64,000 bases of DNA, from the NCBI GenBank assembly GCA_903813345.2, contig CAIIXF020000005.1, forward strand, positions 22,819,375 to 22,883,374, written 5' to 3'. A program made the position numbers and the translations under genes. Below, one piece after another: positions 1 through 9,878 of the stretch. Every line of letters starts with the position of its first letter. Positions within the stretch are counted from its first letter, which is position 1. The notes under the pieces are model-generated. The model had not been told where the DNA came from, did not search any database, and saw nothing but the letters and a program-made list of their open reading frames with translations. This stretch comes from Owenia fusiformis. Lineage: Eukaryota > Annelida > Polychaeta > Sabellida > Oweniidae.

Positions 1-1607
1 ATGTTGATGTTTTTTAGTGAATATTTAGCTAAATCTGAATGTAAGCCCCAATAATGTATCGTGCTTCTACTGTTTTAGAATATGGCATTTTATTTTTATT
101 GTAAACTTGCGCATTTAGTTAATGCCAGTTATGCTATATCTATTTCAGGGGAGAAAGAACTAAAAGGTTTGATATGATATTTGTATTTTTGTATGTTTAG
201 GCTATACAGTACTAGTTTTTCAGCTTTATGTTACAGCTCTACCATATTGCTTAGTTTGGCTTCTAATATGACCTACTGACCAAGGGAAACAAAGTGCCAT
301 GGCCAATATATACCTCAAAAGCTCATTCTATTAAATCATGCCACATTACATTTGATATGACACAAGTGGTCTACTGACATCAGTAGTTTTAAAACCTTAC
401 TAGTTTTGACTTATGATATCAAGAATCTAACCACTGTACTTCAATTAGTTTTCTTTTATCACAAGAGTGTAAGAAGGCAGATTTTACTGTTTACAGGAAA
501 GGGTTTTGAGATGTAGGCTAGGTACTTGATTCATTGACATATTATGTATAGATAGGTACCTGTTGTCAATTTGGGTTTATAGAGGAATTTAATATTATTA
601 GCATTTTTATAAAGAACCTGGTACCTTTTGGCATGTTCAGTAGGGTGCCCTCAGTAGTTGCCAGTGAGTTTTGCAGATACATGTCTGCATGTAGTTATAT
701 TTTGTTTCCCATGATTCATTTTGATTAATGTATCTGTGCAGTAGTTTAGTTTTTATCTACAAACTATATCTTGATCTTTATAACTTTAATTGTTAAATCT
801 TATAGATACACCTTCTTTCTGGTTTTAAAGCTTTATGATATACAATGTACAACATCTTTTTTTAAATAATGTTATTACTGTACATTATGCAAAGAATGGA
901 TCATGGAATGCTGATGAACTTATTACTTATAACCCTTGTAATGTCCAGCATAATGCTTGTACTAATACTGTAGCTTTGAGGAGGTTGGTTAATGCCCTTC
1001 GTGAAAGAACTTATTAAATTAATTCATTCAGATTGTTATAAATAAATTATTAGAAAAAGCAAATGAGTAATTTATCCAGAGATGTGTAAATGTAAAATCA
1101 AGTCCTTATAATTCTGGGATTTGAACTTTAGGATTTGAAAAATTAACCAAAAATGACATTCATTAAGGTTTGTGAGGCTGTCTTAATACGTATATGTACT
1201 AACATTTCCAAAGAAATACGTATGGGTTGGGAATGCATACAGGCATAAGACTTGAATTTGGTGAAGCATTAACTAATAGTTTACTAAATCCAAAAATACT
1301 AATAAAAGCAAACTAACTTGTATTAGGGTCAGGGAACAGTAATTGTGTGGTCTTGGTGTTATAATACTATAAAGACATTATTTTTTAGTAGAAGTTGTAT
1401 TTTACAATTTGTATATCTGTGGTACAAGACATTTTGTTTTTGAGTGAGTTTTTTAAAGTTTATTATGGAGAGAATAAAAAACTATTGAATGAAAAATTAT
1501 GTGAGAAGACCTCTCTTTTCATATGACTGCCTTATGTGAATCTGTTTAACACATGATTAAAAATAAATTAACTCAACGTTCTAACTGAGGATATTGCATT
1601 TTTACAG
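1..1607. other. Intron of DCTN1, nothing recognised
   Basis: AT-rich DNA upstream of the first recognised DCTN1 exon. No segment with dynactin similarity and proper splice borders was found. A 60-codon open stretch at 835-1017 resembles nothing I know and ends in its own stop. The region is best read as intron. Confidence 0.6.
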
Positions 1608-1707
1608 AAGGGGAAGGTGTAGCTCCAAAGAAGATGGAGGAGTTAGCCTTCCATGCCACTGATGTTGTTTATGGCAAAGATGATGATGGCCCATTCAACT
1701 CATTAAG
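1608..1707 (+). CDS. DCTN1: DCTN1 exon, start of the visible part
   Basis: Acceptor TTTACAG and donor GTATGT frame this 100-nt exon. It starts two bases into a codon and ends with two bases of the next. It codes 33 residues including KKMEELAFHATDVVYG and FNSLR, which match the human stretch before the EGEYD motif (ELASEKLYG...YECLR). The exon before it was not found in bases 1-1600. Confidence 0.88.
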
Positions 1708-4700
1708 GTATGTGAATATTAATGGCTCAGAATCTTTTTAAGATTCACTTATTTCAGTTATGGACTTGTTGCCATGCTTTTTTGGGTACTTGCTGAGATA
1801 ACAGATTCACTTATAAAGTCACTGGCCACTGTCTTCAGGGCATGTCCTGATAAGTCAAGTCATGCTTTTAATATATATATCTGATTTATGCATTCAGTAC
1901 TAATCTACTTGTTTTAAGATATTGCCATATATAATATATATATAACATGGCATATTTCAAGTTTATATGTTTTAATCCATTCTTGAATTTAGAGCCTCAT
2001 TCAAAGTGGCAGCCAGTGCAATATCTAGTATAGCAGAGGCCATGGAGAATGGGGAGTATGACTTTGATGGCACACATGCTAAGAAAGCAGTGCCACCTAT
2101 TGTTGCAAGGGGGAATGCTGTAAGGGGCGAACTGTCAGATGTGGAACATGTCAAGTTCAGACTTGAGGCTAAGGACGAAGATATCAAAGAGTTGAAGAAA
2201 TTGCTTAAATTGAAGGTTAGATTTTCTCCTAAAATGGAATGCTTTCAACTAACACATTATCACATTTCTGCATTTATATGTATGGAATTGAAGGATGTAG
2301 AGGGATTTGAGAAATTCAATGAATGAATGATAATGATCATATCACCATAATTTGACATATTTTATTATACCTAAATAAGCTTGGTGAGTGATGGATGGCA
2401 GCATCACACTTTTCCTGTTTGCTTAGTTAAAATTGTCTCTTCCAGCAAGAAGAGTTGAGTGAACAGCAGGTTCGTGTTGGACTCATCGAGAGAAAGTTAG
2501 AAAACTCTGGGAAAGATAGTGATGATCGTGTGGAAAAAGTCCAACGGAAACTTGATGAAGCAAATCTTATGTTAAAGAAGAAAGAAAAGTAAGTCATCTG
2601 AGTGCAGTGATATAATACAAGTATTTCATAAATGTCTGCTGGAAATTTGCTTTCTGCTCATGCATGTTTTCTCGTATCTGATGCCACATCTCCAAAGAAT
2701 GATTGAAGTTCCAGTTTCAATTTCTTAACAATTTAGAATTTGGACCTTTCCCTTTGTTAATTCCCTTCCTTTCTTGTACATTTATGTTTTTTCAAATCAG
2801 GGAGTTTTTAGAAACTGAGGAAGTTTTAAGAAGTGACCTTGATGACCTACAGATAGACAAGATGTCGCTCCAGAACAAACTAAAAATGTTTAACTTGGAG
2901 TATTCCAGAGAACCAGGTTATATTGGCTCACCCTGTAGTAGCCTTGCTAAATTGGTTTAGGACACCCTGTAAACTTATCACGGTTTTAGCCATAATTCAA
3001 AGGAGCTATAAAATGGAAGAGAGGCGTATTAGGATTTCATCCTTTTACATCCCCTTCCGGTCATTTATACCTTGAAGATAAGTCATACATATTGGTAAAT
3101 GCTTTGTATAACTATAACAAGCATAGAATATGACGGGCATAATGTATTGTAATGTATATAGCGTTAGATGCATGGTATCATTGTGTAATAATAGCATTTA
3201 ATTGTAGGGTTAAATATTTGAAAGTTCACATGTTTAATGAAATCCCCCGAAAACCTACTCATGGGATGAGTTGACTTTTAAACATCTCAATCTACCTAAT
3301 AAAGATATAAATTCACAAACAAACAACTATTTTCAAATATGAAAATGTGTCATATTTTAGGTAAAATCAATTTCAAATAAATTCCAGGACTGTTAAAATT
3401 CAAGGCCCCTGATGTTAAGTGTGACTTATACTATACATCTAAATGTTCCTCATTGTCTCACTACCCTATCCAGTAAGTGGCATTACATGAGATATCCTCA
3501 ATGTATATGGATTATAAAACATGTGATCTTTTTTTTTGTGCAGGTGTACATGGTATTGGACATCATCCATGAACAAAATGTCAATCGGGTCACATATCTT
3601 TTCTCTCCGAATTTTTCTTTCAAATTTGAATGAACAGTTGAATTTTATGACATTTCTTTGTAATTTACACTTAATGTCTGTTTATTTTATTCCTTGGTAA
3701 TTCCTCTTTTTCTTAAACTATTTTCATTTGAAAGCATGACCACTATGACACTTTTTCATGGATCATCATTCATAACATTATAAACTTGAATCATCCCTTA
3801 ATGTTAACGCTTTCAGAGAATTCGATGAAACATTTGATGCACTTCAATCAGATATTGATTCTCTGGAGAATGAAAAGTCGGAACTGAAAGAGAGGCTGAA
3901 GATGTTAAGCAAAAAGGCTTTAATTGAGGGTCTCACCCAGAAGTCTGCTGGGATTAGTGCTTCGCCAGGTGGGCTTTATTAAGGGAACATCTGTTTTGGT
4001 CGTCGCAACTGATTTTCTGTGTACTCAATTCAGATTCATATTGTTAATACAATATTTTATACATATTATAAATTTCTAACCCTCTATTTCAAAAAATATA
4101 TAGCAAAGATATGTAGAAAAGTAGATATATGATCTCCCCAGCATTAAAGCAAGTGTGCGCACCCTTATAAAAAAAAACCCATTTTTTCCGAAATTCAATG
4201 GTTTCATTGCATATCATGTAACCATCATTTCAACCTTGAAGATCAAAGGGAAAATCATTATATCAACCATTCAAAACCATTGCGCAACCATTACTTCACC
4301 CAATCTTTTCAACCCTTTTTACATAAAGTTGCAATGGTTACGCAACCATTTTTGAGAAACCATTGCAAAACCATTACAACCATTACCCATTGAAATTAAC
4401 AGTTACAATTGATTGCAACCATTGATGGAGAACTGCAACTATTGCAACCATTAATCCTCAAAATGAATGCTCATGGGCAGACCTGTAGCCAGCTTTTGCA
4501 CTTTTGAAAAATTTACAAGGGTATTCATATTTTATAACTATGGCCAAAAATTGGCCAAAATCGCTTGAAAAGTCCTCAATATGGTGAAAAACTGCATGAA
4601 TTTGAAATAATTTTTGGCTATGGCTATGTTGATATTATTAGTATGTTTTTTTTATTTTTAAGTAAGCATGTCTGTAGTCTGCAGTCTATCACACTCTTCT

Positions 4701-7700
4701 CTCATTAAAGAATTTTTTTGGACTTTGTGTGTCTCGGATCTTGTTCTCAATGACAAGTCTGACGTCACTTCCAGAACAACAAAAAACATACACTTATTTG
4801 TATATATCATTTAATCTAATCCCTAGGATTTTAAACACTTATTTCTATGACTATTGCAATCACTTATCAGGTATCATTTTTAAGGAGAATGAAAAATGCA
4901 GAAATCTTGTGTGTAGTTTAACAAAATCATTACATGTACAAATTAATTCTTTTTTTAAGAATTATTTTTGTCTGAATAATTTATTTTTGAATTCCCCCTA
5001 CCATAATAATGACACAATCATAGTAAATTAGATGAGATTCACATTAAGATTTTTGAAGCCAGCTATGGTCTTGATGAATTCTCTTTTTTTCTAGCGATAG
5101 TTAACTTAAGTTCATAATACAATTTTGAGACATATCCAACTTCAAGTTCATGCTCATAGGCATAAAACCATGTTTAGTAAAAGGAAATATCATCTATTCA
5201 AGTGTTTAAGATATTTCCCTTTCAGTCATTATGATTAAAGTTTAATCCAATAGTAATTAATATTTTTTGATTTGTAAATGATATTGAAGAAAAGACAATC
5301 AATCCGGCTCTTGCCTAATCCAAAGCATAAATACAAGGATGTTGATGTTTCAAAATCATGTTTTGGAAACATTTTCAGTTTAATCTACTTAATTGTTTCA
5401 ATAAGACTTCTTTGATATTGAAGAAGCAGTTATTTTGGCACTAGCTTAATCCAAATCATAAATAAGAGGCAGGAAATACAGTCTTTGATGTTTCATAATA
5501 TGTATGTATGTACTTTTAGTCAGAAACATTTTTTTGTTGAGACAGGAGAAAAACAGAAAATTTCCACAGAATGTTTTGTTGTATTGTTCACTAAAACTGA
5601 ATGAATCAAGAAGGAATTTCCAAATAAACTACAAGAATAACCAGGGCCAAAAATGAATACACTTGATTCTCTTCAATAAAATAGAAATACTATCTCTAAG
5701 AACATGAACTTGAAGTAATATTCAGTACCAAAAATGAATAAACCTTATTCTCTTCAATTGATTAGAAATAATATGCCCATAAACATGAACTACTGTATTT
5801 TGAAACATAATAATGCATTCAATTTACTTGTATGTTCCTAATGTTTCAAATTGTCTCATTCTTAAACTAAATAATTTCCACAATATGGTTGAAAATAGTT
5901 GCAACCATTTGGTAAAATGCAACTTAAACAATCAATGGTTTGTAATGGTTGCAAATGATTCCATAATTTCAATGATATGCAACCAAAGTTTTCAACCAAA
6001 TTTTAATGGTTGCAATGTAATGGTTGGAAACCATTTCAATTGGTTGCAGCAATGGTTATGCAATGATTTGTAATGGTTGCGCAATGGATTTTAACAGTTG
6101 AAATTCGGAAAAAATGGTTGTTTTTTCCTAAGGGCAGCACCCACATGAGATTTTGAAAATAGGCTTGCACCCACCTGAAAATCCATTTGCACCCACTTGA
6201 AAATGAGAAGAATCATGAAATATTGGCATATTTTGACCAATTTTGGTCTGAATTGTGAAAGAGAATTTTGCACCCACCTGAGAAAATATCCTGGGTAGAT
6301 CAATGAGTATAGATAACAAGACGGACTTCCAAGACAATTGACGAAAGCCTAATATATAGAGGATATCCTATAATTTATGAGTGATATGATTTTTATCCAC
6401 GAATGGTTATGATATCTGCACGAGCGAGGTTAGCGAGAGAGTGCAGATACCAATATCCATGAGTGGATTAAAATCATATCACGAGTAAATCATAGGATGT
6501 TCTTTTTATTCCATAGTTAAAGTCATCATCAGAATTGTCGGAAATTAAGTTATTTAATTCGAATTTTGCAAACGATCCGGCGATGTTGACACTTAGCCTC
6601 GTTTTGAGTCTAAAGTAGCAAAAATCCATTAACCATCGCATACGACGTCGTATGTCATGGCTAAAAAACCGTATGCTATGGTTAAGTGAAAATTTGTCAA
6701 AAATATCATATTTTACCACTGATTACAAAAATACCGTTTTTATTTTCACATGTTATCCAATGAATATCATGCTAACTATGGAATAAAAGGGTAATATGAT
6801 ATGAAAATCTCCCCTATCAGCCTATATACTGAGTATATAATATAAAAGCTAGCTTATGTAGATTTATTCATCATTATTCATTAGTTAAAGCTTAAAATAG
6901 TTTTTACAGTTAATGACATTCAGTATATAATGCAGATACAACTGGGCACTAGGCCTGTATGAAATTGATTAATTTCAATTGATTGAAGCAATTAATGTCA
7001 GGAAAATTATCTTCAAAACATATACAGAAATTCACATTCAACTCTCTTTGAATATGAGTTCCTTTCCCGTAGTAAAGTGTGATCTTTCTTATAGGTGGCG
7101 CCGTAACTCCTCCCAGTCCCGGTGGTTCTCCAGTTAGGACGATTGTTGGGGATTCCCCACTGTTACTACAACAAATCTCATCCCTAAGGGAGGCCCTCAA
7201 ATTTGTCAAACATGAGAATATTCGACTGAAGGGAGAGAAAATGAAAGTAAGTATGTTATGCCACCTCAAGTATTCATTTCAAAACTGTTTCAGAAAATGA
7301 CACATATTTTTATATCACACAGATGAAACATGAAATAATTTCAGACAGTAAATTTCAGAGGGTAAAGTTATTTCTCATCTGCATGCATAACGATTCAGAT
7401 AGTTGAGACATTTTTGTTACAAAAGATTTAATAAGATATACTTTATTTCTGAGGAAATACAGTGTAGCCTGAATCTATCCATTCTTTAAACACTACTTTT
7501 CATGACCTCCTAATAATGTCCATTCCAGGTAAAGCTGGCTGGTCTGCCAGATCTGCAGGTGCCAAAGAAACCCACTGGACTGAAGAGCAATACAGGATTC
7601 ATTCCATTAGGGGAACTACCAGTGGAAATACAGGGTGGCCAGGATCTACAAAAACTTTCCAAGCAAACTAACTCTCTGATGAATGTAAGTTAAAAAAGGG

Positions 7701-9878
7701 TATGGTTGGCATTTGGCGTTTTGAGTTTGGCATCTGTAACAAATGGCAGGTGGTGACATTTTGCATATTGTTTGCCTTGTATTACTTTGTTAAAGTACTA
7801 GGTATAGTAGTAAAGCTGTACTAAATACCACACTGTTTTATAAAAATATTAGTGTGTAACCATGGTAACTAAATAACTAGGTAACTAAGTAAGCTACACA
7901 TATACCAGTATAAGAATATTTGAACATGTCAGACATCCTCTGTGTTCTATAAAACAAACTAAATTGTATGCTTCTTATTATATGCATATTTCACTAACAG
8001 GAGGTGTGTAGGTTGAGCTGTACTCCAATGGTAGTTGACATCACAAAGCGTCGCCAGGCAACAGTACCTGCCATAGAAAAGGCCAGCCCTGCTTCCCAGC
8101 TGATCCAGTCCGCATCAGAAGTGATACGTCTCCAGAAGCAGGCTGATGAGGTATGGCGTAATGTAAAAAGATATAAAAAAAGTTTAATGTCTAAATAACA
8201 AATGGCCTAGTTGGAACAAAATTATTATATACAGTCAATATGGTACAACGAAAATGGGACTTCTGCGCATGTTAACATTTTTCGTCAAAACTCAACTTTT
8301 GTTCAAGTTGATACGATTGTCTTTCGAACTAGAGACTTACCTCATTCGAAAGATCATAAAAGACTTTATCTATACTGAAAATCTTAGATCCAAACATAGT
8401 AGAATACGCCGTCAGTCCGCATTTGATTTTTTGAAGTGAGTTTCGTAGATCGTCAGATTTCTCCGACTGATATCGGGTTATCTCAAACTGGTTCGTTTAT
8501 AAATACGAATTTGTTTACCGTTATAAGGCGCATGCGCAAAATTGATTTATAAACCTTATTGGTTGATGGTTTTTCTCCTGCGCATGCGTGAAGTCTGATG
8601 AACACTTATGACGAAGACCAGAGCAAACATTACTAGCTCTTGAACGAAATTCCAAGATTCAGGTCATTTCGCCGTGTTTGCTAAGCGTGTATACGTGAAT
8701 GACAAGCTGTTTTGAGTAGATCGGGTACCTGTTTTAGACACAACATTGATTTAGCTTGACATTGATGTGCACATTGGCACTTTTGAGCATGTTAATACAA
8801 GTTTTTACACTCTTAGCACGAGACGGGTTTTCGAAAAATCTGTTATCTGATTCACTCGATTATCGTATGGATATGTATTTCTGCTGACATTTCAACACCA
8901 CATCACATAGAATTAAGATGCAGAATGATAATAAAACACAAAACAACTACTAAATTCCACTTGTTATTTCACAGGAGGTAAAAATGCAAACTGCCTAGAT
9001 TCTTTGTAAGGGTCGTCAGACATCGGATTGGCCGCCATATTTGAAATGAAAATATCACTAAATAAAGGTCTGCGCATGCCTCAACATTTCGACTGTATAT
9101 CGTATATTTAAATGTTGACCCTGTAAATAGTAACGATTAAATGTTTAATGCATTATTAAAGATAAAACAAGGTCTGCATAAAAATTTGATCAGCACATAA
9201 AGCATTTCTTCCAGTATAATGTACTTCTAAAACGTCATGCTTGTAACCTGTACACATGATATATTTATTAGTATTTACCTCTATATGTTAATACATGTAT
9301 TGTGATAATTGTGTTTTATTCCAGTTGCAAGTGAAGATTACAACAATGTTAGCACAGACAAGGAATGGAGGCCAAGTTAAGGCTGATTTCTCAAGCTTCC
9401 CTTCTCCTGCATACTCCAAGGTAAATTGTGAATCTAGATCATGTGATCATATATAACGGAGTGCCAGAAGAACACTCAAAGTATTCAAGGTGTTCATAAG
9501 CAGATTGCAAAAGGTTGTAAGAATACTACCTAAACAGGTATCTGAGATTAAAATATTGATAAGTACTAATTTACCTTTGAGAGGAGTAATATACACCTTA
9601 TCCTTATTTGATTCAATATCCTTCTATGCTTGCTTTGTAAGTGCCATGTATTGATTAAAAAATGTTGATCCTAACCAAGTTGGGATTTGTACTTAAATCA
9701 ATATTTCACATAACTAATTTACACCACATTATTTCAGGTGCTAGAAGAAAGGACCAAGGATACTCAACTTGTAGGACGTATAAGGATACCTGCAGAACAA
9801 GGCAAGGGTGGAGATGTAATCCCTGTCCTGCTCCAACCAGACCAGTTGAGACGAATACACTCCCAGTTTGTTAGCTGA
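1608..9878 (+). CDS. DCTN1: Dynactin subunit 1 (p150Glued), C-terminal part of gene
   Basis: This is the 3' part of the gene for the large dynactin subunit, the dynein cofactor arm that binds microtubules and dynein and whose C-terminal half contacts the Arp1 shoulder. Exons in the main form: 1608-1707, 1993-2215, 2446-2588, 3817-3968 (or 2801-2916), 7095-7246, 7529-7684, 8001-8150, 9325-9420, 9738-9878. All have AG/GT borders and compatible phases, giving 436 codons plus TGA (424 with the alternative exon). Recognition rests on remembered human DCTN1: MENGEYDFDG (human MQEGEYD), IKELKKLLKLK, KKEKEFDETFDALQSDID, GDSPLLLQQISSLR, VVDIT, and the C-terminus QLRRIHSQFVS (human QLHQLHSRLIS). The part present holds coiled coil 2 and the C-terminal region. 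The CAP-Gly domain, coiled coil 1 and dynein-binding parts lie upstream of the window. Family identity is certain; exon borders are read by eye. Confidence 0.95.
1993..2215 (+). CDS. DCTN1: DCTN1 exon, start of coiled coil 2
   Basis: Exon of 223 nt; its first base completes the Arg codon of the previous exon. It codes SSIAEAMENGEYDFDG, then VRGELSDVEHVKFRLEAKDE and IKELKKLLKLK, the conserved entry into dynactin coiled coil 2. The heptad-rich run ends in phase 0 at the donor GTTAGA. Confidence 0.94.
2446..2588 (+). CDS. DCTN1: DCTN1 exon, middle of coiled coil 2
   Basis: Acceptor CTTCCAG, donor GTAAGT. The 143 nt code EELSEQQVRVGLIERKLENS, DRVEKVQRKLDEANLMLKKK and end two bases into a Lys codon. 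Human dynactin has [20 protein letters not shown] and [20 protein letters not shown] at this point. The two downstream alternative exons both supply the missing third base. Confidence 0.94.
2801..2916 (+). CDS. DCTN1: DCTN1 alternative exon A (divergent copy)
   Basis: The 116-nt open segment has acceptor TTCAAATCAG and donor GTTATA. It codes EFLETEEVLRSDLDDLQIDK, MSLQNKLKMFNLEYSREP and a final G. It is clearly homologous to the exon at 3817 (EFDETFDALQSDIDSLENEK): both begin EF.ET and both contain RLKM or KLKM. It starts with one base completing the Lys codon of exon 2446-2588 and ends with one base of a Gly codon, exactly like the other copy. Using both would shift the frame. Its donor is weaker than that of its partner, and it lacks the IEG...SGI tail seen in human dynactin. 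It is probably a tissue- or stage-specific variant; a relic copy is possible but it has no stop. Confidence 0.75.
3817..3968 (+). CDS. DCTN1: DCTN1 alternative exon B (canonical end of coiled coil 2)
   Basis: The 152-nt exon has acceptor GCTTTCAG and donor GTGGGC. It codes EFDETFDALQSDIDSLENEK, SELKERLKMLSKKALIEGLT and QKSAGISASP. It matches the human [20 protein letters not shown] segment and the following IEGL...SGI, so it is the ancestral form. Its start and end phases equal those of exon A. Confidence 0.93.
4163..6135. mobile_element. Inverted-repeat DNA element in DCTN1 intron
   Basis: The arms 4163-4450 and 5878-6135 are inverted copies of a degenerate repeat built on CAACCATTGCAACCATT. 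The outer ends pair as AACCCATTTTTTCCGAAATT against AATTCGGAAAAAATGGTT. No transposase was seen between them. The middle holds imperfect direct repeats: about 125 bp twice (5278-5500) and about 85 bp twice (5636-5810). It looks like a non-autonomous fold-back or MITE-type element. The exact ends and target duplication are unclear. Confidence 0.6.
4485..4625. repeat. Dispersed repeat fragment (ATGGTGAAAAACTGCATGA family)
   Basis: This stretch shares the order TTTTGAAAA(A)TTT, TGGCCAAAAT, ATGGTGAAAAACTGCATGA, TTTGAAA.AATTTTTGG with the fuller copy at 60187-60403. It is a short relic of the same family. Confidence 0.5.
6363..6498. repeat. Long hairpin (fold-back repeat)
   Basis: Bases 6363-6421 pair with 6440-6498 as an imperfect stem of about 59 bp around a loop rich in GAGCGAGGTTAGCGAGA. 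A second inverted pair flanks the following stretch: TTTTATTCCATAGTTA near 6503-6520 and TAACTATGGAATAAAA near 6771-6787. Between them lies the 16-bp perfect palindrome CATACGACGTCGTATG at 6639-6654. Probably nested palindromic MITEs within the DCTN1 intron. Confidence 0.7.
7095..7246 (+). CDS. DCTN1: DCTN1 exon with the SPLLLQQI motif
   Basis: Acceptor TCTTATAG, donor GTAAGT. Two bases complete the Gly codon, then a Pro/Gly/Ser linker leads to VGDSPLLLQQISSLREALKF and HENIRLKGEKMK. Human dynactin has KDSPLLLQQISAMR and QHENSILKGAQMK here. Ends in phase 0. Confidence 0.94.
7529..7684 (+). CDS. DCTN1: DCTN1 exon, variable linker
   Basis: Acceptor CATTCCAG, donor GTAAGT, 52 whole codons. It codes VKLAGLPDLQVPKKPTGLKS through LQKLSKQTNSLMN. 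Similarity to human is weak apart from the K.S.L..LN pattern at the end, but phase, position and borders make it the next exon. Confidence 0.88.
8001..8150 (+). CDS. DCTN1: DCTN1 exon with VVDIT motif
   Basis: Acceptor CACTAACAG, donor GTATGG, 50 whole codons. It codes SCTPMVVDITKRRQATVPAI and PASQLIQSASEVIRLQKQAD. The VVDIT run and the coil after it match human [20 protein letters not shown]. Confidence 0.92.
8230..9097. mobile_element. Possible TA-inserting MITE in DCTN1 intron
   Basis: The segment begins TACAGTC and ends GACTGTA, each flanked by TA (8228-8229 and 9098-9099), as expected for a Tc1/mariner-type insertion. It is richer in CpG and GCGCATGCG words than its surroundings. Similarity of the arms beyond the first seven to ten bases is poor, so this is tentative. 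Confidence 0.4.
9325..9420 (+). CDS. DCTN1: DCTN1 exon, FSSFPSPAY segment
   Basis: Acceptor TTATTCCAG, donor GTAAAT, 32 whole codons. It codes LQVKITTMLAQTRNGGQVKA then DFSSFPSPAYSK, matching human TDFATFPSSAFLRAK. Confidence 0.92.
9738..9878 (+). CDS. DCTN1: DCTN1 terminal coding exon
   Basis: Acceptor ATTTCAG, then VLEERTKDTQLVGRIRIPAE, VIPVLLQPDQLRRIHSQFVS and TGA at 9876-9878. The last eleven residues match the human C-terminus in position and pattern, so this is the natural end of the protein. Confidence 0.95.
   Translation: MLEERTKDTQLVGRIRIPAEQGKGGDVIPVLLQPDQLRRIHSQFVS

Noticed and set aside
835-1017. 60-codon open frame in the first intron region
   Set aside because: No similarity to dynactin, no splice borders in a matching phase, and its own stop codon; chance frame in AT-rich intron.
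2950-2975. GGACACCCTGTAAACTT after DCTN1 exon A, resembling a mariner end
   Set aside because: No inverted partner or TA-bounded element was found within reach; too short to call.
3412-3633. Frame with FFFVQVYMVLDIIHEQN near 3540, considered as a third alternative DCTN1 exon
   Set aside because: It has an acceptor-like TTTGTGCAG, but no coiled-coil similarity to exons A and B and no donor in a compatible phase was seen.
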